A DNA stretch of 52,550 nt from Nesterenkonia salmonea (GCF_005771525.1 NZ_VAVZ01000023.1:1-52550); one strand, 5' to 3'; counted from the stretch's first letter, positions 28,408 to 37,785 are shown. Numbers and translations: made by a program. The notes: generated from the letters alone by a model not told the origin.

Positions 28408-29442
28408 CTACGGCGGGTACGCCACTCCTGTCCCTGTCACCTGGAGACCGATGGTTTCACCCACTCCGAGTGGCTCAGCGTTGAGCTGGCGTACTCGCAC
28501 TTCCTCCTCGCGCCCGTGGATACGAACCAAAGCGGTGGTGTCATGGCCGAAATAGTCGGCATCCAGCACAAGACCCAGTACTCCGCGGCCCGGCGCTGTG
28601 ACCGCGATCTGTTCTGGGCGCAGCAGGAGACTTGCGAAACCAGTCGGAGCTTCGTTGCGCAGCGGAACGGTTCCGAGGGAACATTCTGCGGAACCTTGAG
28701 AAACGTATGATTCCAACACCACAGCTTCACCGAGGAACTGCGCAGTTCCGAGGTCTGCAGGGAGGCTGTAGATATCTTCAGGTGCCCCGGCCTGCCGGAG
28801 CGAGCCCTCTTGGAGCACTGCCACCGAATCAGCGAAGGACAGGGCCTCATCCTGGTCATGAGTGACCAGCAGAGCTGTCGTTCCTGTAGAACGCAACACT
28901 CGTTGCACAGCCTTACGAGTCCGTTCCCGCAGGCCTGCATCCAATGCGGAGAACGGCTCATCCAGCAGAATGATCTGCGGACTCCTGCCCAATGCCCGGG
29001 CTAGTGCGACCCGCTGCTGTTGCCCTCCAGAGAGCTGATCTGGCCTGCGGCTGGCATAGTCCGGGGTAAGACTGACCAGGTCCAGGAGTTCTTCGACGCG
29101 CCGACGGGTTCGCTGCCCACGCGGCAAACCAAACGAGATGTTTCCTCCCACACTCAGGTGGGGAAACAGTCCTCCGTCCTGCGCGACCAGACCGATTGAA
29201 CGCCGGTGGGCAGGACGGGCGGTGATGTCGGCATCATCGAGCTCGACGGTGCCTGCATCGGGGCGGAGGAACCCGGCGACGATGCGGAGCAATGATGTCT
29301 TGCCCGATCCTGAGGGGCCGACAATAGCAGTGGAGGTGCCCGCCGGGCAGGTCAAAGTGACATCGTGCAGTACCTGATGGTTGCCGTAACTGTGGCTGAC
29401 GCCTTGCAGATGCAACGCACCGGCGGTGCTGGTGGGGCTCAC
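28408..29442 (-). CDS. fbpC: Ferric iron ABC transporter, ATP-binding subunit
   Basis: The ATPase energises import of iron through the permease beside it. The 344 residues carry Walker A GPSGSGKT, Q-loop VAQDGG, signature LSGGQQQR, Walker B IILLDEP and a C-terminal TOBE domain (LLLRPEQIAV). GTG 29442 is chosen because it overlaps the permease stop by four bases (GTGA) and has AAGGAGG a few bases upstream; the longer frame from 29478 has no Shine-Dalgarno. Confidence 0.93.
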   Translation of the reverse strand: MSPTSTAGALHLQGVSHSYGNHQVLHDVTLTCPAGTSTAIVGPSGSGKTSLLRIVAGFLRPDAGTVELDDADITARPAHRRSIGLVAQDGGLFPHLSVGGNISFGLPRGQRTRRRVEELLDLVSLTPDYASRRPDQLSGGQQQRVALARALGRSPQIILLDEPFSALDAGLRERTRKAVQRVLRSTGTTALLVTHDQDEALSFADSVAVLQEGSLRQAGAPEDIYSLPADLGTAQFLGEAVVLESYVSQGSAECSLGTVPLRNEAPTGFASLLLRPEQIAVTAPGRGVLGLVLDADYFGHDTTALVRIHGREEEVRVRQLNAEPLGVGETIGLQVTGTGVAYPP

Positions 29443-30956
29443 TTTTCCTCCTTGAGCATGCGGGAAATCATCAGCCACGCGGGTATGGCGGCTAAGAGGA
29501 CGAGCAGCACGGCGAACGGGGCCGCTGCTGCGAGGGATTCATTGCCGGTGTAAGTCCACAGCCTGGTGGCCAGAGTGTCGAACCCGGTGGGGCGCAGCAT
29601 AAGCGTCGCGGGCAGCTCTTTGATCACCGTGAGCATCACCAGTAGGAAGCCGGAGCCGATCCCCGGGGCCATCAGCGGAAGAGTGACCCGCAGATAGGCG
29701 GTGAGTGAGGATTTGCCCAGTGCACGCGCCGCTTCTTCAAGCTCAGGAGGCGCACTGAGCGCCGCAGCGACCGCAGGGCCCAGCGCCAGGGGCAGCATGA
29801 GCGTGCAGTAGGCGAGAACCAGCAGCCATGTTGTCTGATAGAGCGCTGGCACCACGGAGATGCCCAGCATGACCACCGATAGTCCGATCACCACACCAGG
29901 TAGGGAGTGCGCAAGGTAGGCCAGTCGCTCGAGGCTACGGGCGATCACAGAGCCTCGGCGCGCGATGTAAACCGACAGCGGCACTGCCAACAGAGTCGTG
30001 GCGCCGGCCCCTAGGGCGGCAACCCACAGAGAGTTGCCAAAGGCTCCAGCGACCTCCGCTATGGATCCGGGTGTTGAAACTCCCCGGTATGCCCAGTATG
30101 CCAGTGCCGTCCCCGGCACAACGAGACTAGTGAACACCACGGCCCACGCCAGTGTCAGCGCTGGGGCTGTCCATGGGCCTATGCTCAGCCGCAACGCGGG
30201 TCCCGACCCGCCTGGGCCAATGGCCGCGTAACGAGTGGAGGTGCGGCGGAACCGGCCTTCGACGAGCAGCACCACCATGGTCAGCACCAGCAGCACTGAG
30301 GACAGCGCAATGCCGCCGAGCCGGTCAAACCCCATGGAGAAACTGGTGAACACGGCACGGGTGAAAGTGTCAAGGCGCAGGATCGAGACAGCGCCAAAGT
30401 CTGCGATGACGTAAATGGCGCACAGGAGACCACCAGAGGTGATCGCTGGAGCCGCCTGGCGGACGGTCACGGTGAAGAAAGTGTTGACTGGTCCACGGCC
30501 CAGAGCCCTGGCGGCTTCCTCCTGCGCTGGCCCAACCCGCATCAGCGCGGCAGCGGCAGGTAAGAAGACGTAGGGGTATGTCACCGTGGTGATCACTACT
30601 GTGGCGGCGAGGAAACCTTCGAAGGTGGTTCCTGGGTTGACCAGCTGGTTCATAGACTGCCAGCCGAATGCTGCCACGTAACTAGGCACAGCCAATGGGA
30701 GGGCTGCCGCGACAGCTAGCGTCCGACGCAATGGGATGGCGGTGCGGGTCACCAGCATGGCCATCCCCACGCCGATGACCAGACATAGTCCGGTGACCAC
30801 CGCGGTTAACGCCAAAGATGTGCTGGCCAAGCGTGCACTGCGTGCGCTGAAAACGACGTCTAAGAAATCAGCGGCGGGGTAGTCGGTGGCCCTGATGACG
30901 AGGTAGAAAAGTGGCAGCAGCGCTATCCCGGTGGTGAGGCAGGCCAGTATCCCCAA
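29439..30956 (-). CDS. fbpB: Ferric iron ABC transporter, permease subunit
   Basis: The 505-residue permease has two fused BPD inner-membrane domains, each with an EAA loop (EEAARALGRGPVNTFFTVTVRQAAPAI is too long for one motif but shows the first; EEAARALGKSSLTAYLRVTLP the second), as in FbpB/AfuB. TTG 30956 is the first canonical start, directly before the first helix. The frame is open and codes plausible basic sequence up to the fbpA stop with no ATG, GTG or TTG, so the true start could be an ATT/ATC or is elsewhere. Two hairpins lie in that gap. Confidence 0.9.
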   Translation of the reverse strand: MGILACLTTGIALLPLFYLVIRATDYPAADFLDVVFSARSARLASTSLALTAVVTGLCLVIGVGMAMLVTRTAIPLRRTLAVAAALPLAVPSYVAAFGWQSMNQLVNPGTTFEGFLAATVVITTVTYPYVFLPAAAALMRVGPAQEEAARALGRGPVNTFFTVTVRQAAPAITSGGLLCAIYVIADFGAVSILRLDTFTRAVFTSFSMGFDRLGGIALSSVLLVLTMVVLLVEGRFRRTSTRYAAIGPGGSGPALRLSIGPWTAPALTLAWAVVFTSLVVPGTALAYWAYRGVSTPGSIAEVAGAFGNSLWVAALGAGATTLLAVPLSVYIARRGSVIARSLERLAYLAHSLPGVVIGLSVVMLGISVVPALYQTTWLLVLAYCTLMLPLALGPAVAAALSAPPELEEAARALGKSSLTAYLRVTLPLMAPGIGSGFLLVMLTVIKELPATLMLRPTGFDTLATRLWTYTGNESLAAAAPFAVLLVLLAAIPAWLMISRMLKEEK

Positions 30957-31018
30957 CCACCACGGAGCCCCCGCGCCGCTTCCCCTTCCGAGGAATCTTC
31001 GGGGCCGCTCACTGGGGC

Positions 31019-31043
31019 GTCGCGCCTGACGCGCAGGCGCGAC
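31019..31043 (-). other. Perfect intercistronic hairpin 1 (fbpA-fbpB)
   Basis: GTCGCGCCTG and CAGGCGCGAC pair perfectly over 10 bp around a 5-base loop. There is no U-run, so it is more likely an mRNA stabiliser or attenuator than a simple terminator. It would favour more binding protein than permease. Confidence 0.65.
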
Positions 31044-31046
31044 GAG

Positions 31047-31073
31047 GCCGCCCGGCTCGTTGATCCGGGCGGC
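31047..31073 (-). other. Perfect intercistronic hairpin 2 (fbpA-fbpB)
   Basis: GCCGCCCGG and CCGGGCGGC pair perfectly over 9 bp around a 9-base loop, three bases from the first hairpin. The pair of stems occupies most of the 153-bp gap between fbpA and fbpB, and a stable 3' end for the fbpA message is the simplest role. Confidence 0.65.
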
Positions 31074-31109
31074 CCGCTCCGCAGGAGATTCGGAAATAGT
31101 CGAGATGGA

Positions 31110-32168
31110 CTAGCCTGCCATTCCCGCTTCAGTAATCATTTGGATCGTAGTCTCGAGGTCGTCCAGTTGATTCAGATCAATGTCCGGGACATCAAGCTCA
31201 TCCAGTGCTGGAAGACCTGCTGGTGCGTCTAGTCCCTCAATCATGGCGTACTCGGCAGTTTCTTCCACGAAGTACTGCTGACCCTCCTCGGACAGGAAGT
31301 ATTCGAGGAGTTCAGCTGCAGATTCGTTGTTGGCGTCCAGAACTCCGGCACCGGCCACATTCATCAGCGCGCCGACGTCTCCGTCACCGAAGAGGTGATT
31401 CGCTGCGGGAAGGTCCTCTGGCTCAACGCCGCGTTCCTCAGCCTGGGCGTAGAGGTAGTAGTGGTTGACCAGCCCCATCTCCAGCGCTCCGTCCAGAACG
31501 TCGGAGACAATCGGGCCGTTGCGCTCACGGTACTGCGGGTCGTTGTCGGCCATCTGCTCCAACCAACCCTGCGCGGTATCCTCACCCTCAGCGACGCGGA
31601 AAGCCGTCACGAAGGATTGGAATGACGCGTTGGTGGGGGCGATCCCGACCCGGCCCTCGAACTCAGGTCCGGTGAGCTCTTCCACTGTGTCTGGGAGTTC
31701 GGCCTCATCGACGAGGTCTGTGTTGTAGATCAGAGTCCGCAGGCGCCCCGAAAGACCGACCCAGCTGTCACCATTGTCACGGTACAGCTCAGGTACGCGG
31801 TCCAGCAGGTCCTGCTCGAGGTCTGCGAACAAACCTTCTTGCGCTACTGCTCCGAGCGCTCCGGCATCCTGGGCGAGGAAAACGTCGGCTGGCGTACCGT
31901 CGCCTTCCTCGAGCAGCTGCGCGGCGAGTTCTGCGGTGTCGCCGTAGCGCACATCAACATCGATACCGGTTTCGTCCTCGAACTGGTCAATCAGCGGCTG
32001 AATGAGCTCTTCATTACGGCCGGAATAGAGCACGACGCTTTCAGCTTCGGTCCCCTCTGCCCCGTTGCCGTCGTTACCGTTGCTGGTGCCCTCATCATCT
32101 CCGCAGGCAGTCAGTACCAATGCGGAGGCGGCGGCGACAGCTAGTGCCGCACGAGTTGTGCGAATCAT
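31110..32168 (-). CDS. fbpA: Ferric iron ABC transporter, substrate-binding lipoprotein
   Basis: The 352-residue protein has a lipoprotein signal (LTA-Cys22) and an acidic Gly/Asn linker, then a type II binding-protein fold (VVLYSGRNEELIQPLIDQFE). It matches FbpA/AfuA-type ferric binding proteins: VRYGDTAELAAQLLEEG, DVFLAQDAGALG, a PTNASFQSFVTAF region and NHYYLY with the paired tyrosines that bind Fe(III). GGAAAGGA lies 8 bp upstream of ATG 32168. It is first of the fbpA-B-C set. Confidence 0.94.
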   Translation of the reverse strand: MIRTTRAALAVAAASALVLTACGDDEGTSNGNDGNGAEGTEAESVVLYSGRNEELIQPLIDQFEDETGIDVDVRYGDTAELAAQLLEEGDGTPADVFLAQDAGALGAVAQEGLFADLEQDLLDRVPELYRDNGDSWVGLSGRLRTLIYNTDLVDEAELPDTVEELTGPEFEGRVGIAPTNASFQSFVTAFRVAEGEDTAQGWLEQMADNDPQYRERNGPIVSDVLDGALEMGLVNHYYLYAQAEERGVEPEDLPAANHLFGDGDVGALMNVAGAGVLDANNESAAELLEYFLSEEGQQYFVEETAEYAMIEGLDAPAGLPALDELDVPDIDLNQLDDLETTIQMITEAGMAG

Positions 32169-32246
32169 TCGTCAGGGTCCTTTCCAAGTGACGGTGAGTG
32201 CCCTTGGGTGCGAGTGCGGGTCTCCCCTGCGGAAACCCAGAGCACC

Positions 32247-32287
32247 ACTATACGTCACAAATACATTCCCTAATTGTGTTACGTAAC
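32247..32287 (-). promoter_or_regulatory. Probable fbpA promoter region with 10-bp palindrome
   Basis: In the 129 bp between the AEC gene and fbpA the minus strand has TATAGT (32252-32247), a likely -10, and upstream GTTACGTAAC (32278-32287), a perfect 10-bp palindrome that could be an operator. No convincing IdeR/DtxR box is seen, although TTAGG pieces occur nearby. The regulator is unknown. Confidence 0.4.
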
Positions 32288-32297
32288 GCAGGTAACC

Positions 32298-33275
32298 CTA
32301 AAGCAGCAGCGCCGCCACTAGGGGCAGCGTCATCAACGAGACGCCTGTGGTCCCCACCAGCACCGCCGCAGCCATCCGCCCGTCGCCGTCGTATTGTTCG
32401 GAGAAGATGAAGGCGGTGGTCGAAGACGGAGTGGCCGCGAGGATGATCAATGTCCCGGCCCAGACCGGCCCCAGCGCATCATAGAACGGCAACACGGCCA
32501 GCCAAGTCACCGCCGGCAGAAGCAAGAGTTTTACTCCTGTGCCGATACCCACTGCAAGCAGCGGTACTGCCCCGCTGCGGACCCCCTGCAAAGCTGGATG
32601 AAGGGCCAGCCCCACACAGAACAGGGCCAGCGGAACCGCTGTGTTCCCGAGCATCGCGACGGGCTCATTGAACAGATCGGGCATGCCAAATGGGGTGAGG
32701 ACGACCACAAGCGAGAGCACCATGAACCAGAAGACCGGATTCAGCAACAGCCCTCTGCGCAGAATGGGCCAAAGTTGTCCGCGCCACAGTTCACCGAAGG
32801 ATCCTGCGGAGCCCTCACGGGCTCGAGTCAGCACCGCTGTGCGGACCAACGGGTAGCCGTTCATGAAGAAGATGTTGTGCACCATGTGCACAATCCCGGC
32901 AGTCAATCCGGCCTCCGGACCGAGAAGTCCGATGGAGATCGGGATACCGAAATATCCGACGTTGCCGAAGCTACCCGCCAGAGAGACTGGTGCGGCCAAG
33001 TCCTTCGACAACCCGCCGAGTCCGCGGCACAGGTAGTACAGCCCCACGGCCAGCGCCGGGGTCACCGTCAGCACGATCAGTGGCACGGCCAGCGGGAAAC
33101 TCCCCACTGATGGTGCCGCGGTGATGGAGGTGTAGATGAAACAGGGCAGGGCGAAGTAGAACACGAACGCGTTCAGGTAGGGAATGGCTTCCCGAAATCG
33201 TGTGGCGAACCCGGCGGCAAACCCCAAAAGGATCAGAACGAACAACGGGGCGATCACCCCGAGCATCTCAATCAC
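32298..33275 (-). CDS. AEC family transporter
   Basis: This 325-residue auxin-efflux-carrier-type permease has ten hydrophobic helices with the conserved GNVGYFGIPI and a second-half TPSSTTAFIFSEQY. Members move organic acids such as malate, malonate or lactate, or other small anions, and the substrate here is not predictable. GTG 33275 has GGGAGG six bases upstream and overlaps the GT87 stop by 8 bp, so it is coupled to the glycosyltransferase genes. Confidence 0.88.
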   Translation of the reverse strand: MIEMLGVIAPLFVLILLGFAAGFATRFREAIPYLNAFVFYFALPCFIYTSITAAPSVGSFPLAVPLIVLTVTPALAVGLYYLCRGLGGLSKDLAAPVSLAGSFGNVGYFGIPISIGLLGPEAGLTAGIVHMVHNIFFMNGYPLVRTAVLTRAREGSAGSFGELWRGQLWPILRRGLLLNPVFWFMVLSLVVVLTPFGMPDLFNEPVAMLGNTAVPLALFCVGLALHPALQGVRSGAVPLLAVGIGTGVKLLLLPAVTWLAVLPFYDALGPVWAGTLIILAATPSSTTAFIFSEQYDGDGRMAAAVLVGTTGVSLMTLPLVAALLL

Positions 33276-34581
33276 CGGCAGCCTCCCGGTGCTGCACCTG
33301 CTGACGGATATTGGCCAGGCCCGGCAGCCTGAAGACGTCGTCGTGCTCCCCTACCGGACCGGCAAGCGGGTCAGGTGTCGGTCGAGTCAGGATGTCTCGG
33401 ATCACCAGGGCGAGAACCCAGATGAGAGTTCCCATATGGGCGACGATTCCAAGGGCGTAGAACCCTTCAAAGAAGTAGTGGCCCTCCCCGAATGACCCGT
33501 CAGAGGTGATTTTGGCACTGATCAGCCACACGCTCACCCAGTGGAAGACCTCAGCAGCCTGCCATATGAGGAAAACCCTGGGCCTTGGCAGTGCGAGAAC
33601 CACTAGGGGAATCAGCCAGATGACAAACTGCGGTGAGTAGACCTTTCCCAGGAGGACGAAACACCCCACGATCAACAGACACAGCTGAGCCACCGTGGGG
33701 CGCTGCCGCGAAGCCAGCCCGAGCCAGGCGATGCCGAGGCAACAGAGCAGGAACAAGCCGTTGGAGATCAGCGAGAACGTCTCCCCTGACCAACCGGTCG
33801 GAGCAAGGGCGAGCCACATGGAGGAGAAGCCTGGTTCCCGTTCGGAGGAGAAGCGGTAGAACATGGCCCACTGTTCAGGCTGGGTGAGCATAAACGGCAG
33901 GTTCACCGCAAGCCACGTCACACCCGCTGCAAGGACCGTGACCGTCAGGGTTCGCCACCGAGCAGTCCGCAAGCAGAGCACAATGATCGCGCCGAGGAAC
34001 AGTAAGGGGTAGAGCTTCATGGCTGCCCCCAAACCGATCAGCACCCCCGCCGCGCCGGGCCGGTTGCGGCCCCAGGCCAGCAGTGCCGCCGCTCCGAGGA
34101 ACACAGCCCACATGTCCCAGTTAATGGACACTGTGAGGATGATTCCCGGTGCCAACGCGACCAGTAGTGCGTGGCGGCGTCGTTCCGGACTCAGGGACAG
34201 GGCGGTGACCAGGACCAGTCCGACCCAGCAGACAATCACCGCCAGGTGGTTGACGTCGTGGAAGGCCAGGATCCGTTCCGGTGTCACACCATCACCGGGA
34301 AGCAGGGTCGCGATCACCCCAGCGACGACCCCGATGAGCACTGGGTATTCCATGACAGCTTCGGCGGGTACATCGTCGATGAAGGGAAACGCGCCGCCGG
34401 CCAGGCCCCGTTCGACGAAGAGCAGCGGGAAGTCCGAATAGCACAGAGCCAGGTGCTGCTCAGGGTTCGTCCACCCATTGACGCGGCACCACTGCACGGC
34501 GAGCACTGACAACAGTGCGCCGACGACGGTTGCCGCCAGCAGAACCGTCACAGCCCGAGTGGATAGTCGTGAAACAGCCAT
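33268..34581 (-). CDS. GT87-family membrane mannosyltransferase
   Basis: The 437-residue polytopic protein has the GT-C fold of family GT87 (DUF2029), enzymes that use polyprenyl-phosphate mannose to add mannose to phosphatidylinositol mannosides or lipomannan in actinobacteria. An acidic loop after the first helix includes CYSDFPLLFVERGL. GIGxAMKLYPLLFLGAI is the conserved GAAMKLYPLLFL segment. KVYSPQFVIWLIPL near the C-terminus matches the family. It follows the MptB-like gene by 3 bp and precedes the AEC gene by overlap. Confidence 0.85.
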   Translation of the reverse strand: MAVSRLSTRAVTVLLAATVVGALLSVLAVQWCRVNGWTNPEQHLALCYSDFPLLFVERGLAGGAFPFIDDVPAEAVMEYPVLIGVVAGVIATLLPGDGVTPERILAFHDVNHLAVIVCWVGLVLVTALSLSPERRRHALLVALAPGIILTVSINWDMWAVFLGAAALLAWGRNRPGAAGVLIGLGAAMKLYPLLFLGAIIVLCLRTARWRTLTVTVLAAGVTWLAVNLPFMLTQPEQWAMFYRFSSEREPGFSSMWLALAPTGWSGETFSLISNGLFLLCCLGIAWLGLASRQRPTVAQLCLLIVGCFVLLGKVYSPQFVIWLIPLVVLALPRPRVFLIWQAAEVFHWVSVWLISAKITSDGSFGEGHYFFEGFYALGIVAHMGTLIWVLALVIRDILTRPTPDPLAGPVGEHDDVFRLPGLANIRQQVQHREAAGD

Positions 34582-34584
34582 CGT

Positions 34585-36237
34585 TCAGCGGGTCCTTCTG
34601 TAGACATCGGCGGCGGACCAAGACGCCTCCGGGGTGGTCAGACCGCGCAGGCTCTGCCAACCTTCGGCGGCATTCCACCGAGCGGAGGGCTGATTGAGCC
34701 GGAACAGGCTTGTGGTGTTGGGGTCAATGAAGATGATGTAGAGCAGATACCCGGCAGCGACAGCCAGAGCAATCCCCTGCACCAGCAGGGAATCGACCCA
34801 CTGAACAACCGACAGCTGCCCGACCATGGACAAGAGCGTCATGACGGTAATGAGCAGGGTGACCACCATCAGAACCCTGCCGCGGTAGACATGGACCACG
34901 GCGAACAGCGGCAGCAGCCACAGCACGTACCAGGGCTGGATGACCGAGGAGGCCAGCACCACGGCAGTGAGGCCATAGGCCGCCCAAAGTACAGGGTTGC
35001 CCAGCCGCGGTTGCAGCAGAAGCACCGCCAGAACACCCGCGGAAGCCAAGCGCGCTGCGGCATAGACCCAACTGGCGACGTCGTCATGGGCGGGTCCTCC
35101 GAGCAGCTCCACAGACCAGCCCACCCCGAGACCCAGAAGCCCGACCGGGGCGCCCTGCAGCACGGCCGCACCGGCGCCGAGCGCAGCCGTGAACCAACCG
35201 ATGCCGATCCCGATCAGCCACCCTCCGCCGAAGAGCAGCAGGGCGGCCAGCGTTCCCACGAATGCCCACTCACGGAACCGGTGAGCATAGTTGCCGGTCC
35301 TCTTCAGTGTCAGCAGCACCGCGAACGGCAACACCACCATGGCAATGGGTTTCACCGCCACGGCTGCGATCAGCAGCAGGGCCGCAGCCAGCCGCTTGCC
35401 TCGGAGCGCATACCAGATGCCGGTGAGCATCAGACCGATCATGAGGGCGTCATTATGGGCCGCCGGAATGAACACCATCAGGCTCAGCGGGTTGAGCAGG
35501 CACAGCCACAGGGCCCAGGCAGGCTGGGATCCGAATGTCTGGGCAAGCTTGGGGATGACCAACAGCATCAGCACAACCCCAAAGATGGCCAGCAGCCGGA
35601 ACAGCAGCACAGAGAACTCTGGAACCCCTCCGGTGATCAACCATATGCCCTGCGCCAGAAGAAGGAAGAGCGGACCATAGGGAGAAGGGGATTCGGCCCA
35701 GAGTTCGTCGGCTCCCACTCCGAACCATCCGGGAAGCTCGGAGACGCCCGCCTCATAGGGGTTCAGACCTGCGGAGAGCAGCCCGCCCTGGGCGAGGTAG
35801 GAGAAGACATCCCGGGAAAAGATTGGGAAGCACGCAATCATCGGTGCGCCCCAGACCATGACGGCCTTGCGCATTGTCGCGAGGGCAGCAACATCATCCC
35901 AGGTGGTGATCCGCTGAGACAGGCGCAACCAGGAGCGCAGCAGCAGCAACGCCCCCACGACCAACAGGACCGCGCAGGTGATGACGCCAGCTGTTGTGGT
36001 CCGCAGCGGCAGCAGTGAGTTGTGCAGTGGCATCCAGGAGCCCGGCACCATGAGGAGCCATCCGACGCCCCAGGAGCCGACCATAATCATCAGCGCTGCT
36101 AGCAAGCCCTGCCGCAGGGTGTGTGAAATCTCCCCCTCTGGCCCGCCGATCAACCAGGATGTTCCGCGGAAACTGCCCAGGGCCTCGCGCGCAGTGTCAG
36201 CAGCACGCGAAAAGCGGTTAAGGGGCAGTGGGATCAC
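34585..36237 (-). CDS. MptB-like polyprenol-phosphate mannosyltransferase
   Basis: The 550-residue GT-C membrane enzyme of the MptA/MptB type probably extends alpha-1,6-mannan of lipomannan-like glycolipids. It has FSRDVFSYLAQGGLLSAGLNPYE (first loop, acidic site), GPLFLLLAQG, FIPAAHNDALMIGL and SSVIQPWYVLWLLPL. It is a diverged paralogue of the next upstream gene (36218-37729), sharing every one of these motifs, so the pair looks like a tandem duplication. GTG 36237 overlaps the upstream stop by 20 bp. Confidence 0.88.
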   Translation of the reverse strand: MIPLPLNRFSRAADTAREALGSFRGTSWLIGGPEGEISHTLRQGLLAALMIMVGSWGVGWLLMVPGSWMPLHNSLLPLRTTTAGVITCAVLLVVGALLLLRSWLRLSQRITTWDDVAALATMRKAVMVWGAPMIACFPIFSRDVFSYLAQGGLLSAGLNPYEAGVSELPGWFGVGADELWAESPSPYGPLFLLLAQGIWLITGGVPEFSVLLFRLLAIFGVVLMLLVIPKLAQTFGSQPAWALWLCLLNPLSLMVFIPAAHNDALMIGLMLTGIWYALRGKRLAAALLLIAAVAVKPIAMVVLPFAVLLTLKRTGNYAHRFREWAFVGTLAALLLFGGGWLIGIGIGWFTAALGAGAAVLQGAPVGLLGLGVGWSVELLGGPAHDDVASWVYAAARLASAGVLAVLLLQPRLGNPVLWAAYGLTAVVLASSVIQPWYVLWLLPLFAVVHVYRGRVLMVVTLLITVMTLLSMVGQLSVVQWVDSLLVQGIALAVAAGYLLYIIFIDPNTTSLFRLNQPSARWNAAEGWQSLRGLTTPEASWSAADVYRRTR

Positions 36238-37729
36238 GACTCAACACTATCGAGCGCACACGCGCATCTGAGAACCAGATCAGTGTGGCGCCCACCACTG
36301 AGACAGCGATCGACAACAGCATCATCGCAAGATCTGCCTCTAGGAACTGATGAATGGAGAGCTGGTCGGCTGCACCAAAGGCTAGTAAAAATGCCGTGGC
36401 TGCGATGGTGAGCCCAAGTGGCCAACGTCTGCTTGTCTCGGTGAGAGAACCGGCCGCGGCGAACAGGGGAAGGATCCAGAGCAGGTACCAGGGCTGGATG
36501 AGTGGAGAGAGTACGACGACGGCGGCGAAGGCCCACATCATGCGTTGGAAGATGCGGTGTTCGCTGCCTCGGATCATCAGGTAGAGCACCACAATGATCG
36601 CCGCGAGCCGCCCGATGAGGCTCATGGTGTCGAACACAATGTCTGGTGATTGGTCAAACAGCAGCAACAGCGCGGCGAAGGGGGCGGCGAGTATCGCCAA
36701 TGGCGCCCAGAACGTAGCCCCCGACCCCGCCCCGGCTAGAACGGTCACCCAGCCGAGGCCGTAACCGCCGATCATGCCGAGACCAATCAGGGTTCCACCG
36801 GCCAACCCCGCAGTGAGGAACCAGTAGGCGAACCGTCGCGGCCAACTGGCATGGGACCCGGCCCAGAGCAGACCTATGAAGGGAAGCATCACCAGGGTGA
36901 TGAGCTTGGTGCCGATCGAGGCTACCAGCAGCATCACCGCAGCCACGCCCCACAGCCAGTGGGCACCACCGCGGGCAGCCCCGGCTCGGAGTGCGCACCA
37001 CGTGCCGGCAAGTGCCAGGCCGACCATGAGTGCGTCGTTATGGGCACTGGTGATGAAGCTAATGATCAGCAGCGGGTTGGCGCCAGTGACCCATTGAGCG
37101 CGGGCCGGATCGGTGCCCAACAGCCTCGCGAGTTTGGGAACGAAAATCAGGATGAGCACGACGCCGAGAACGCAGAGAATGCGGAAAAGAAGGACGGCGA
37201 GTTCGGCGGAGTCTCCCGATATGCGCATCACTCCTGCGGCGAGCCAGAGGAACAGGGGGCCGTAGGGGGTCGCGTCTTCGGCCCAGCCAATATCGGTGCC
37301 CAGCTGGAACCAATTGTCCAATGCTGACACCCCCGTGGTGTAGGGGTCCTCCCCTGCGAGAACGAGTCTGCCCTGATTCAGGTAGGCGAAGAGGTCCCGG
37401 GAGAAAATCGGCACAGCCAGCAGTTGCGGCGCTGACCAGATCACCGCGGCACTGGTCACCGTGCGCAGAGTGGTGTGTGGGTCGTCGTCATGAGTGCTGG
37501 GCATGAGGTGGCGGAGCCGGAGCCAGGCGTGACACAAGATCCAACACCCGGCAGTGAGCGCAATAACAGAAAAGGCGACGCCGAGGTGTTCACTTCTGAG
37601 CCAAATGGCAGGTCCCCAACGGCTGACTGGGGAATCGGTCACGAGCCAGCCCACCCCGAACGAACCGAGGAGTATGAGCACGGAGCCAACTAGCCCGTAA
37701 CTCGTCACTGCGCGCGCCCGTTTCGTCAC
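36218..37729 (-). CDS. mptB: MptB-like polyprenol-phosphate mannosyltransferase
   Basis: The first gene of the glycosyltransferase series encodes about 503 residues from GTG 37729. Motifs are FSRDLFAYLNQGRLVLAGEDPY, GPLFLWLAAGV, SFITSAHNDALMVGL and LSPLIQPWYLLWILPL. Family MptB starts alpha-1,6-mannan synthesis, and the second paralogue (MptA type) would then extend it. The frame upstream to 37912 runs into the orn gene on the other strand and is not coding. The divergent start of orn is 56 bp away. Confidence 0.85.
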   Translation of the reverse strand: MTKRARAVTSYGLVGSVLILLGSFGVGWLVTDSPVSRWGPAIWLRSEHLGVAFSVIALTAGCWILCHAWLRLRHLMPSTHDDDPHTTLRTVTSAAVIWSAPQLLAVPIFSRDLFAYLNQGRLVLAGEDPYTTGVSALDNWFQLGTDIGWAEDATPYGPLFLWLAAGVMRISGDSAELAVLLFRILCVLGVVLILIFVPKLARLLGTDPARAQWVTGANPLLIISFITSAHNDALMVGLALAGTWCALRAGAARGGAHWLWGVAAVMLLVASIGTKLITLVMLPFIGLLWAGSHASWPRRFAYWFLTAGLAGGTLIGLGMIGGYGLGWVTVLAGAGSGATFWAPLAILAAPFAALLLLFDQSPDIVFDTMSLIGRLAAIIVVLYLMIRGSEHRIFQRMMWAFAAVVVLSPLIQPWYLLWILPLFAAAGSLTETSRRWPLGLTIAATAFLLAFGAADQLSIHQFLEADLAMMLLSIAVSVVGATLIWFSDARVRSIVLSRDPTAP

Positions 37730-37785
37730 CGCAGAGAGTCTACTTGGCGCTCCATGCGGAGCCAGGGTGGGTAGAGTGTCTTTCC

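Noticed and set aside
32278-32300. IdeR/DtxR iron box upstream of fbpA
   Set aside because: Only part of the consensus (TTAGG) is present and the palindrome GTTACGTAAC does not match.
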